Source: an uncultured Bacteroidales bacterium
GTDB lineage: Bacteria; Bacteroidota; Bacteroidia; Bacteroidales; P3
Reading direction: 5' to 3'
Length of the DNA: 11,472 nucleotides
NCBI GenBank assembly: GCA_947177315.1
Contig: CAMWTX010000033.1
Span: forward strand, 1 to 11,472
Below the pieces are notes generated by a model that saw only the letters and a list, made by a program, of their open reading frames with translations, was not told the origin of the DNA and searched no databases. Positions 1 to 7,157 of the stretch are shown here, one piece after another; position 1 is the first letter of the stretch, and each line of letters starts with the position of its first letter. The position numbers were made by a program, and so were the translations under genes.

Positions 1-2168
1 TCGTAAATCTTTTCAAAAAGGTCGGCGCGGTCCCTGCCGCGCACGTTGTGTTCGTGTTCGTGATAGAGGAAGAAATCCACCGGAAGCTTCTTTTGGATGC
101 ACTTCTGCACGAAATTCACGGCGTTTTTGGGCAGAACCACCGGATCGACACCGCCCTGCATGATCATCACCTTGCCGCGGATGGAATCCACACGGTTGAG
201 CAGGTTGGCGGTTTGGTAGCCTTCGGGATTGTCTTGGGGCGTGCCCATATAGCGTTCACCGTACATCACCTCATACCAAGCCCAGTTGATGACCGGGCCG
301 CCGGCGGTGGCCACCTTGAACACGTCCGGGTAGCGGGTCTTGAGCGTGAGGGTCATAAAACCGCCGTAACTCCAGCCATCCACGCCGATACGGTCGGCAT
401 CCACATAGGGTAAGGTCTTGAGAAACTCGATGCCGCGTATCTGGTCGGCACTTTCGGCATCCCCCACATGGCGGTGGATGGCGCTTTCGAACGCAAAGCC
501 CCGGTTGGCCGAACCCCGGCTGTCAACCGTCCACACGATATAGCCCTGCTGGGCCAAAAAGCGCAGGAAAGTGCCGCAACCGTAGTTGTAGCTTTGCGTA
601 ATAAGCTGCACATGCGGGCCGCCGTAAACATAAACGATTACCGGATATTTCTTTTCGGGATTGAAATCGGGCGGCAGAATCATGCGGCCATACAGGTCGG
701 TAACGCCATCGGCGGCCTTGAGGCTGTAGATGCGGAACTGCGGGGAAACATAGCCGGCCAGGGGGTCTTTGGTCTGTTGCATTACCTTTACCACCTTGCC
801 TTGGGCATCGATAATCTGCGTGCAACGTCCCATGGTGGGGCTTGTCCAGGTATCGATGAAATAGCGTGCCGAAACATGCATCTTTACCTGGTGCACGCCG
901 TCTTCTTTGGTGATGCGCGTTATCTTGCCCGACTGAACATCCACGCTGTAGAGGTTTTCCTGCAGGGGGCTGTCTTTGGTTCCCATAAAATACGCCAGCT
1001 TGCCATCGGGCGAGAAACCTACGAAAGAGGTAACCATCCACGCCTCGTTTTCGGGCGTAACCGCTTTGAGGCATTTGCCTTTGGTGTTGTAGAGATAGAT
1101 ATGGTTGTAGCCTTTGCGCTCGCTCATCCAAACAAACTGGTCGGGATTCTTGGGGCGGAAAAAGATGCCGGCTTCGGGTTCCACATACACATCGTGGTTT
1201 TCTTTGAACACTTCCCGTTTTACCTTACCTGTGGCCACATCGTAGCAAAGCAGCGTAAAGTCTTTTTGGTTGCGGTTGAGCATTCCTACATAAATCTCCT
1301 TGTCGTCGGGACTCCAGGTTACGCTCGTAAGGTAATTGTCACCCGGGGCGGCATAAGGTTCAAGGTTCACGCTGGAGTGCGCCTCGGCATCGAAAATCTT
1401 TACCTGCACCTGATGCATGAGATTGCCCGCCTCGGGATAACGGGTATAGTCGATATAGGTGGTATCCTCGCCGTAAACGGTAAGGGGATATTGCGAAACC
1501 ATCGTTTCGTCCATCACGTAATACGCCAGTTTGTTGCCTGCATTGGACCAGAACGTGCCTTTGGTGATGCCGAATTCGTTGCGGTGAACCACCTGCCCGT
1601 TTACGATACCCTTGTTTTCATCGTGGGTAACGGCCAAACGGATACTGTGGTGGGTAACGTACAGGTTGTTGTCGCGCGTATAGGCAATCTGATGGGTTAC
1701 GGGCTGCACGTCGAAATTGGCGGCGTCGGAACTCTGCGAGGCCTCAAACTCCAAGGCTTTGATGGGATAATCAAAAATCATGCTGTTGTTTTGGCATTTG
1801 AGGAACACACTTTCGTTGCCTATCTTCAGGATGGGCGGAAAATGTTCCATCTGCTTGTATTTGAGCTCAGCAAGTTCGTTGTTCAAGGTTTTTAAGGTAA
1901 GCATGGTCTCGATATTTCCCGAAACCGGCATGAATCCTTTGAGCGTGTCGCCCTCCACATAAAAGCAAATCGGTTTGTCCGGAATGGCGTTCCATTGCAG
2001 TTGCGAAATGGTGCGGACGTACTGCGGGGCACTCATCAGATGACCTATCTGCAATTGTTTTCCTTCGGTAACCGCTTCCTGCGTGGCCACCAGTTGCGCC
2101 TGCTGGGCAAAGAGGCTTCCGCCAAGCAAGAGGAGAACGGACAAAAACAAAGTTTTGGGCGTTTTCAT
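1..2168 (-). CDS. ptpA: Prolyl tripeptidyl peptidase (S9 family, DPP-IV-like), 3' end cut by window edge
   Basis: Secreted serine exopeptidase that releases tripeptides Xaa-Xaa-Pro from free peptide N termini, feeding amino-acid uptake. Translation from the ATG at 2168 gives 722 residues before the left edge. Residues 1-21 form a signal peptide ending LFA|QQ, then comes a beta-propeller and a C-terminal alpha/beta hydrolase domain. The triad is readable: Ser600 in GWSYGGF, Asp675 in GGVDPVV and His707 in HEHNVRGRDR. These lie three residues before the Porphyromonas gingivalis PtpA triad as I recall it (603, 678, 710), and Glu633 matches PtpA Glu636 with the same offset. Glu198 in the conserved RNEFGI segment probably corresponds to the N-terminus-binding Glu205. 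PtpA is about 732 residues, so only some seven codons should be missing. The gene begins 11 bp after the ClC stop and has no visible promoter, so co-transcription is likely. The HEHNV signature favours PtpA over DPP-IV itself. Confidence 0.93.
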   Translation of the reverse strand, partial: MKTPKTLFLSVLLLLGGSLFAQQAQLVATQEAVTEGKQLQIGHLMSAPQYVRTISQLQWNAIPDKPICFYVEGDTLKGFMPVSGNIETMLTLKTLNNELAELKYKQMEHFPPILKIGNESVFLKCQNNSMIFDYPIKALEFEASQSSDAANFDVQPVTHQIAYTRDNNLYVTHHSIRLAVTHDENKGIVNGQVVHRNEFGITKGTFWSNAGNKLAYYVMDETMVSQYPLTVYGEDTTYIDYTRYPEAGNLMHQVQVKIFDAEAHSSVNLEPYAAPGDNYLTSVTWSPDDKEIYVGMLNRNQKDFTLLCYDVATGKVKREVFKENHDVYVEPEAGIFFRPKNPDQFVWMSERKGYNHIYLYNTKGKCLKAVTPENEAWMVTSFVGFSPDGKLAYFMGTKDSPLQENLYSVDVQSGKITRITKEDGVHQVKMHVSARYFIDTWTSPTMGRCTQIIDAQGKVVKVMQQTKDPLAGYVSPQFRIYSLKAADGVTDLYGRMILPPDFNPEKKYPVIVYVYGGPHVQLITQSYNYGCGTFLRFLAQQGYIVWTVDSRGSANRGFAFESAIHRHVGDAESADQIRGIEFLKTLPYVDADRIGVDGWSYGGFMTLTLKTRYPDVFKVATAGGPVINWAWYEVMYGERYMGTPQDNPEGYQTANLLNRVDSIRGKVMIMQGGVDPVVLPKNAVNFVQKCIQKKLPVDFFLYHEHEHNVRGRDRADLFEKIY

Positions 2169-2179
2169 GTTCCTATGTT

Positions 2180-3985
2180 TTAATCGTTTGAAAATTCTTT
2201 TACTTTGTTGCGGTAGTGGGAGAAAACGTTGGCGCGGGACACGAATCCCACATACGTCTTGCCGTCCAGAACCGGAATATTGTAATCGGGGCTGCTGTTG
2301 AACTTGCGCGCCACCTGCGCCATGTTTTCCTGTCGGTTGATGATGGTTTGCGGCTTGTACATCAGTTCCTTGACCGTAATCTGCCCGTAAAGTTCGGGCT
2401 TGAAGATAAGCGTTTTTATATCATCGAGGAAAACGATGCCCAGAAATTCGCCGTCGGCGCCGGTAACCGGAAAGATATTGCGCGAGGAACGGCTTATGTC
2501 CTGCACCAGCGTTCCCAAGGTATCGTCGGGAGAAACCGTAACGAAATTGCGCTCGATAAGCCTTTCCACACTCATAAGCGAAAGCACGATGGAATCTTTG
2601 TTGTGGGTGAGCAGCTCGCCTTTGAGCGCCAGCGATTTGGTGTAGATGGAATGGGGGTTGAAATGCCGGCTCACCAGATAGGAAGCGGCACTTACCAACA
2701 TGAGCGGAATAAAGAAATTGTAGCCGCCCGTTACTTCGGTTACCAGAAAAATGGCGGTGAGCGGAGCATGCATGACCCCTGCCATCAGCGCCGCCATGCC
2801 CGCCATGGCGAAATTGGCCAGCGGCAGCTGCATGCCGAACAGCACGTTGAAGGCTTCCGCCACGAAAAGCCCCAGGAAAACCCCCACGAACATGGAGGGA
2901 GCGAACACGCCGCCCACGCCGCCGGCCCCGTTGGTAAGGCAGGTGGCCACTACCTTGAGTAGGATGAGCAGTATCAGGAAGCCGAAGAAAACGATATGGC
3001 TGTCTTGCCAGTTGTATAAAAACGTGTTGTTGAAGATACGGGTGGTGTCGCCGTTGAACACATCGGAAATAAACGTAAAGCCTTCGCCGTAAAAGGGAGG
3101 GAAAAGGAAAATGAGCAAACTGAGCGAGACTCCACCGATAAGAATCCTCCAAAGAGGTTTCTCGATACGCCCGAACCATTTTCCCATGCGTTCGGTAATA
3201 AAGAGAAAATAGCAGGAAACGAAGCCTCCGGCAATGCCCAGAATCAGGAAAAACGGAAGGTGCTGTAGCATGAAATCGGCGGTTACGTCAAAATGGAAGG
3301 TGGCCGCACGCCCTAGGAAAAACACCGAAGTTACCGCGCCGGTGGTGGAGGCGATAAGGATGGGAATGAGCGATTCCATGGTAAGGTCTATCATAAGCAC
3401 CTCCAAGGTGAACACCAGGCCCGCCAGCGGCGCACCGAAGATACCGGCTATCGCGCCCGCCGAACCGCAGGCTATGAGCAGTACCAGATTGCGGAATCCC
3501 ATGTTGAAGAAACGCCCCACGTTGGAACCTATCGCCGCGCCGGTAAGCACCACCGGAGCTTCGGGTCCCACCGAACCGCCGAACCCGATGGTAACGGTAC
3601 AGGCCACCAGCGACGAGTACATCTTGCTGCGCCGGATACGCCCCCGGGTGCGGCTGAACGAATGCAAGACCTTGGTAACTCCGTGGCTGATGTCGTCTTT
3701 TACGATATAGTGCACGAACAGATACGAAAGCGTTACCCCCGCCAGGGGCAGGAACAGGAACAGGTAGTTTTCCTTTTCAGCGGAATGGAGGTTGATGATG
3801 AACTCGCTGAAATAAAAAATCATGTCTTTGAGCAGCACAGCGGCCAGACCGCTGAGAAGCCCCACCACGATGCTCAGGCCTATCATCAGTTTACGGTCGG
3901 AAAGGTAACGGGTGCACCACACCTCCAAACGGCGGCGGTACAGGCGGAAAAAGTGCAAACGTTGCTGTCCGTAAAACTTGTGCAT
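2180..3985 (-). CDS. ClC-family chloride channel or H+/Cl- antiporter with two CBS domains
   Basis: Inner-membrane anion channel or proton-coupled antiporter, 601 residues from the ATG at 3985. The frame stays open back to a GTG at 4051, but a promoter -7 box sits between the two, so I chose the ATG. Residues about 35-440 are rich in hydrophobic helices. The second ClC signature is GPEAP at 140-144, which keeps the gating glutamate (Glu142). The third is GGVFAPS at 358-364, and the anion-coordinating tyrosine is probably Tyr448 in SIYTKS. The first signature, normally GSGIP or GHGVP, reads SHGVT at 100-104. The cytosolic tail carries two CBS domains (about 468-530 and 533-593), which in this family can bind adenine nucleotides and regulate transport. 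Channel versus antiporter cannot be settled from sequence. ptpA follows 11 bp downstream on the same strand. Confidence 0.92.
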   Translation of the reverse strand: MHKFYGQQRLHFFRLYRRRLEVWCTRYLSDRKLMIGLSIVVGLLSGLAAVLLKDMIFYFSEFIINLHSAEKENYLFLFLPLAGVTLSYLFVHYIVKDDISHGVTKVLHSFSRTRGRIRRSKMYSSLVACTVTIGFGGSVGPEAPVVLTGAAIGSNVGRFFNMGFRNLVLLIACGSAGAIAGIFGAPLAGLVFTLEVLMIDLTMESLIPILIASTTGAVTSVFFLGRAATFHFDVTADFMLQHLPFFLILGIAGGFVSCYFLFITERMGKWFGRIEKPLWRILIGGVSLSLLIFLFPPFYGEGFTFISDVFNGDTTRIFNNTFLYNWQDSHIVFFGFLILLILLKVVATCLTNGAGGVGGVFAPSMFVGVFLGLFVAEAFNVLFGMQLPLANFAMAGMAALMAGVMHAPLTAIFLVTEVTGGYNFFIPLMLVSAASYLVSRHFNPHSIYTKSLALKGELLTHNKDSIVLSLMSVERLIERNFVTVSPDDTLGTLVQDISRSSRNIFPVTGADGEFLGIVFLDDIKTLIFKPELYGQITVKELMYKPQTIINRQENMAQVARKFNSSPDYNIPVLDGKTYVGFVSRANVFSHYRNKVKEFSND

Positions 3986-4008
3986 GAAGCCTAATTGTGT
4001 CAAGACTA

Positions 4009-4016
4009 CAAATGTA
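4009..4016 (-). promoter_or_regulatory. Candidate -7 box of the ClC-ptpA unit
   Basis: On the minus strand this reads TACATTTG, an exact fit to the Bacteroidota -7 consensus TAnnTTTG, and it lies 23 nt before the ATG at 3985. I see no TTTG/TTG -33 box at 19-21 bp spacing, so it is only a half match. Its position between the GTG at 4051 and the ATG at 3985 argues for the ATG as the real start of the ClC gene. Confidence 0.42.
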
Positions 4017-4028
4017 ACAATTTTAAAT

Positions 4029-4059
4029 TTTGTTTTTATCCCGACTTGCACTAAATTTG
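4029..4059 (+). promoter_or_regulatory. Bacteroidota sigma-ABfr-type promoter of the tRNA unit
   Basis: TTTG at 4029-4032 is followed by exactly 19 bp and then TAAATTTG at 4052-4059. Both boxes and the spacing match the Bacteroides housekeeping promoter consensus (TTTG, N19-21, TAnnTTTG). The expected start of transcription, a few bases after the -7 box, falls just before the tRNA-Pro at 4072, giving a very short 5' leader for RNase P to remove. It lies back to back with the candidate ClC promoter. Confidence 0.75.
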
Positions 4060-4071
4060 CACCTCCTTAAC

Positions 4072-4147
4072 CGGGATGTAGCGCAGTTGGTAGCGTGCAA
4101 CGTTCGGGACGTTGAGGTCGCAAGTTCGAATCTTGTCATCCCGACCA
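4072..4147 (+). tRNA. tRNA-Pro (anticodon CGG)
   Basis: A full cloverleaf folds by eye. The acceptor CGGGATG (4072-4078) pairs with CATCCCG (4137-4143), the anticodon stem CAACG pairs with CGTTG around loop TTCGGGA with CGG at 4105-4107, and the T arm is GCAAG-TTCGAAT-CTTGT. The discriminator A is followed by an encoded CCA (4145-4147). A C1-G72 pair is typical of tRNA-Pro. It decodes CCG. The next tRNA starts 3 nt downstream, so both are probably cut from one transcript. Confidence 0.97.
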
Positions 4148-4150
4148 CAA

Positions 4151-4222
4151 GCCTCGTTAGCTCAGCGGTAGAGCAGCTCACTCGTAATGAGCAGGTCGAG
4201 AGTTCAAATCTCTTGCGAGGCT
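4151..4222 (+). tRNA. tRNA-Thr (anticodon CGT)
   Basis: Cloverleaf with acceptor GCCTCGT (4151-4157) pairing with GCGAGGC (4215-4221), anticodon stem GCTCA/TGAGC around CTCGTAA with CGT at 4183-4185, and T arm GAGAG-TTCAAAT-CTCTT. The discriminator is T at 4222 and is followed by CTCAC, so CCA is not encoded and must be added by the CCA-adding enzyme, unlike its neighbour tRNA-Pro. It decodes ACG. Confidence 0.96.
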
Positions 4223-4235
4223 CTCACTTTTAGAA

Positions 4236-6527
4236 ATGATGCCGAATAAGCATGAAAAACGTCGGATTCTCTCCGGCGTTTTTTGTATCTGTGCGTTCCT
4301 TGCCTTTTGTCTATCGGGTATCCTGCCCGGCATAGCGCAGGAACAGCCGCCCCAAGTTACCGTAAACGGAAAAAACCTGCCTTTGGCATGGGCGGGCGGA
4401 CTCAACGCCTGCCATTTTGTCGCCATAGACCTCAACGGAGACGGCAAAAACGACTATATCGCCTTTGACCGTATCGGTTCGCGCGTGCTTTGCTTTTCGC
4501 ACAACTGGCAACTGCTGCCGGATGCGGCGCACTTTCTGCCGCCGCTGCGCTATTGGGTGCAGGCGCACGACTACAACCGGGACGGGCGGCAGGATTTGTT
4601 CACGTTCAACGGCATTTCCGGCATCAGCCTCTACAAAAACATTTCCAAACAAACACCCGAGGGCTACCGCCTGCAATTCGAACTTGTTTCCGACGGGCTG
4701 CCGGCGGAGATGTTCGGGCATTCCTCGCCCCTGTACTGCACCTGGGCCGACTATCCCGTCATCGCCGATATCGACGGCGACGGCGACTTGGACGTGCTCA
4801 ACTTCTGGGTTCCCTCCACAGGCGATTTTCTGATCCATTACCGCAATTTCGCCGTGGAAGAAGGGCACCGCGCCGACACTTTCCTGCTCAAGACCGAAGA
4901 CTGGAGCTGGGGTTGCTTTGTGGAAAACGAAGAATCGAACGCCATTATCCTCGACAGCTGCAGTTCGCGCAGACAGTCAACCGCTGCCAAGAACGCCGCC
5001 AAACACGCAGGTTCCACGATATTCGCCGTCAAGAACCCTAACAGCGGTCTGTTCGATTTGGTGTTGGGCGATGTGGGTTATCCGGGCCTTTTCTTTCTGC
5101 ATAACGGGGGAACGCCGCAACAGGCGCGCATCACGAGCTACGACACGGTTTTTCCGCTTTCCACACCGAGCCGTCTGTATAACTTCCCCATCCTTTCGAA
5201 CGTGGTTTGGAAAGACAGCCTTTGCTATGTGGTTTCTCCTTTCGAGACCGACCCGTTCAATGCCCAGGGCGCACAAAGCCTGTGGCTTTATGCCGATACC
5301 GGAGGCGGGGCGGCTTACGGCATCTTGCGGCAGAAAGACTTCTTGCAAGACCGTATGTTGGATTTCGGAACGGGCGCGGTGCCGGTGGCCTACGACTACA
5401 ACCACGACGGCAAGACCGACCTTGTGGTAGGCAATTACGGCAGGCATACCGATGCCTTTTACCAAGGCGGCAGCTGGCGCACCCGGCATACCGCCTCGCT
5501 CTGCCTGTTGGAGAACACGGGCACCGACGAACAGCCCGCCTTTGAACTCAAGACCGACGATTACCTGGGGCTCTCGCGCTACGGACTGCGCGCCCTGCAC
5601 CCAGCCTTTGCCGATTTGGACCAAGACGGCAGGGACGAGATGGTGCTGGGCATGGAAGACGGCAGGTTATGGCTGTTCCGTCTGCATGAAAACGGCTTGG
5701 AAGCCGATTTGTGCGACAGCCTGTTTCTGGAACTCGAACTGAGCGGATTTTCCGCGCCCGTGCTGTTCGCCCTGGACCAAGACGGACTGCCGGATCTGAT
5801 TACCGGCGAGAAACAACACGTATGGCAAGCCTCCCCGCGCCGCATCACCAAAGGGAGCTTGAGTTTTTTCCGCAACACGGGCATCAAAAAAAACAGCAGG
5901 AACGGGCTTTTTCCGGCCTTTGAAAAAATAACCGACAGTTTGGGCGGCGTGGATGTGATAGACCGCGATTTTTCGAATTTCGGCTATTCCCGGCCGAGTT
6001 TCTACAGAAACCGTCAGGGAGAAATCCTATTGGCCTGCGGCAGCGAGAACGGCGAGGTATTTCTCTACGACCATATTTCGGGCAACCTGCAAGGCAGTTT
6101 CCGTTTGCTTGGAAAAGCCGCAAAAAACGGGCGGAAAATCAAGGTAGGCATACACGCCGCGCCCCTGCTGCACGACTGGAACGGCGACGGCTTGCCCGAA
6201 CTGACCATAGGCAACCAATGCGGCGGCCTGCAATACTTCAACGGCAAGGACTGGGAGGCGGCAACGGAAGAAGCGACAAACGTAGAAAAGCCATCGCCCG
6301 ACAATCGGCAAGCCCTGACCATCTTTCCCAATCCCGCCCAAAACGGTTTTTACGCGCATATCCTGCAACAAGGCATTTACCGGCTCTTAGACAGCCACGG
6401 GCGCGTATTGAAACGTTTTTCGTGGCAGGAAGGGCTGCATTATGTGGATATAAGCCGTCTGCCCTCCGGCCTGTATTTCCTGCAATCCGAAAATTGCCAA
6501 ACGGCTCAAAAGCTCATCAAACCCTAA
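4236..6527 (+). CDS. Secreted FG-GAP/VCBS-repeat beta-propeller protein with T9SS type A sorting domain
   Basis: Predicted extracellular or surface-anchored protein of 763 residues; its ligand or activity is unknown. The N terminus has a basic stretch (KHEKRR) and a hydrophobic core at about 11-30, with probable signal peptidase cleavage after GIA34. The body has repeats with calcium-binding DxDGDG-like loops at 65-73, 112-120, 178-186, 387-395, 460-468, 514-520 and 647-655, followed by hydrophobic strands such as DLVVGNYG. Weaker copies appear near 271-291 and 590-612. This suggests a seven- to nine-blade integrin-like propeller. Residues about 693-763 look like a type A sorting domain: it opens IFPNP, contains LPSGLYFLQ and ends QKLIKP, so export by the type IX system and surface attachment are expected. 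Two ATG codons (4236 and 4239) can start it, 13 nt after tRNA-Thr, leaving no space for a separate promoter. The wbqC-like gene follows after 3 nt. No catalytic domain is recognisable. Confidence 0.9.
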   Translation: MMPNKHEKRRILSGVFCICAFLAFCLSGILPGIAQEQPPQVTVNGKNLPLAWAGGLNACHFVAIDLNGDGKNDYIAFDRIGSRVLCFSHNWQLLPDAAHFLPPLRYWVQAHDYNRDGRQDLFTFNGISGISLYKNISKQTPEGYRLQFELVSDGLPAEMFGHSSPLYCTWADYPVIADIDGDGDLDVLNFWVPSTGDFLIHYRNFAVEEGHRADTFLLKTEDWSWGCFVENEESNAIILDSCSSRRQSTAAKNAAKHAGSTIFAVKNPNSGLFDLVLGDVGYPGLFFLHNGGTPQQARITSYDTVFPLSTPSRLYNFPILSNVVWKDSLCYVVSPFETDPFNAQGAQSLWLYADTGGGAAYGILRQKDFLQDRMLDFGTGAVPVAYDYNHDGKTDLVVGNYGRHTDAFYQGGSWRTRHTASLCLLENTGTDEQPAFELKTDDYLGLSRYGLRALHPAFADLDQDGRDEMVLGMEDGRLWLFRLHENGLEADLCDSLFLELELSGFSAPVLFALDQDGLPDLITGEKQHVWQASPRRITKGSLSFFRNTGIKKNSRNGLFPAFEKITDSLGGVDVIDRDFSNFGYSRPSFYRNRQGEILLACGSENGEVFLYDHISGNLQGSFRLLGKAAKNGRKIKVGIHAAPLLHDWNGDGLPELTIGNQCGGLQYFNGKDWEAATEEATNVEKPSPDNRQALTIFPNPAQNGFYAHILQQGIYRLLDSHGRVLKRFSWQEGLHYVDISRLPSGLYFLQSENCQTAQKLIKP
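4255..4284 (+). terminator. Rho-independent-terminator-like hairpin inside the start of the T9SS cargo gene
   Basis: AAAAACGTCGG (4255-4265) pairs with CCGGCGTTTTT (4273-4283) across a 7-nt loop: eleven pairs including one T-G wobble, a GC-rich core and a run of six T at 4279-4284. It lies 32 nt after the tRNA-Thr, where a tRNA terminator would be expected, yet it is made of codons 7-16 of the downstream signal peptide. It could be the tRNA terminator, an attenuator for the cargo gene, or both. Its activity is inferred from structure only. Confidence 0.55.
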
Positions 6528-6530
6528 GCC

Positions 6531-7157
6531 ATGCTACGCCTCTGCACCGCCTATTTCCCTCCCTTGGATTACTTTGCCGCCATAGCCCAGGCAGGCGTGT
6601 TCACAATTGACACGCAGGAACACTACCTCAAGCAGACCTTCCGCAACCGTTGCCTGATTGTTACTTCCCAAGGCGTGCAAAGCCTCTCCGTGCCTTGCAT
6701 CAAGACCTGGGGCAACCATACCCCGGCGGCCAAAATCGCCACCGACACCGCCAAGCACTGGCAACGCGACCACTGGCGCAGCATCTGCACCGCCTACAAC
6801 AAATCGCCGTTTTTTCTGTATTACAAAGACGACATAGCTCCTTTTTTCGAAAAGGAATACAGGAACCTATGCGACCTCAACGCGCAGATTACAGACCTGC
6901 TGCTCAAAAAACTCAAACTGCCCGTAGAAAGGATTCCCTGGGAAAAAGCCAAAGGAGAAGCCGGAACAGACTATACGCCGCCGCTCGATTTCAGCCCCAA
7001 GAAAGAAGCCAAATTCGAATTTCCGCCCTATCTGCAGACCTTTCCATGCAGCCAGGCGGCAGGGCATCTGAGCATTCTCGACCTTCTGTTCAACGCCGGG
7101 CCTGAATCGGCCTCTATCCTGCAGTCCGCCCGAAGCCTTACGAAAGGCGGCTTTTGA
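6531..7157 (+). CDS. WbqC-like family protein
   Basis: 208-residue cytosolic protein resembling the WbqC family, which is common in Bacteroidota and in some O-antigen or sugar-modification clusters; the biochemical role is poorly defined. Recognisable features are the N-terminal TAYFPPLDYFAAIAQAG segment, the YLKQTFRNRC stretch (about 33-42), a SLSVPCIK strand (about 52-59) and the aromatic YNKSPFFLYYKDDI region (about 88-101). No signal peptide or membrane segment is seen. The start ATG lies 3 nt after the stop of the T9SS cargo gene, so the pair is very likely translated from one message. The 3' end overlaps the convergent nspC gene by 20 bp. The family name was recognised from remembered sequence patterns rather than a search. 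Confidence 0.8.
   Translation: MLRLCTAYFPPLDYFAAIAQAGVFTIDTQEHYLKQTFRNRCLIVTSQGVQSLSVPCIKTWGNHTPAAKIATDTAKHWQRDHWRSICTAYNKSPFFLYYKDDIAPFFEKEYRNLCDLNAQITDLLLKKLKLPVERIPWEKAKGEAGTDYTPPLDFSPKKEAKFEFPPYLQTFPCSQAAGHLSILDLLFNAGPESASILQSARSLTKGGF
7126..7155 (+). terminator. Weak hairpin at the convergent wbqC/nspC junction
   Basis: GCCTT (7135-7139) can pair with AAGGC (7144-7148) around a 4-nt loop, or CCGCC (7126-7130) can pair with GGCGG (7146-7150) just before CTTTT. Either could help end the plus-strand unit, but the T tract is short and the sequence is coding on both strands. On the minus strand no T run follows the hairpin. Confidence 0.22.

Noticed and set aside
468..1895. 475-codon open frame on the plus strand opposite ptpA
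   Set aside because: It is an antisense shadow. The minus-strand frame encodes a full S9 peptidase with an intact triad and signal peptide, and the plus-strand translation has no recognisable domain and a His/Val/Gly-rich composition typical of reversed GC-rich codons.
3986..4051. 22-residue N-terminal extension of the ClC protein from a GTG at 4051
   Set aside because: It crosses the intergenic promoter region, uses a rare start, and contains the likely -7 box of the gene itself.
4072..4222. Possible integrated element attachment site at the tRNA genes
   Set aside because: tRNA 3' ends are common att sites, but no integrase, no repeated tRNA 3' fragment and no change in gene style is visible on either side.
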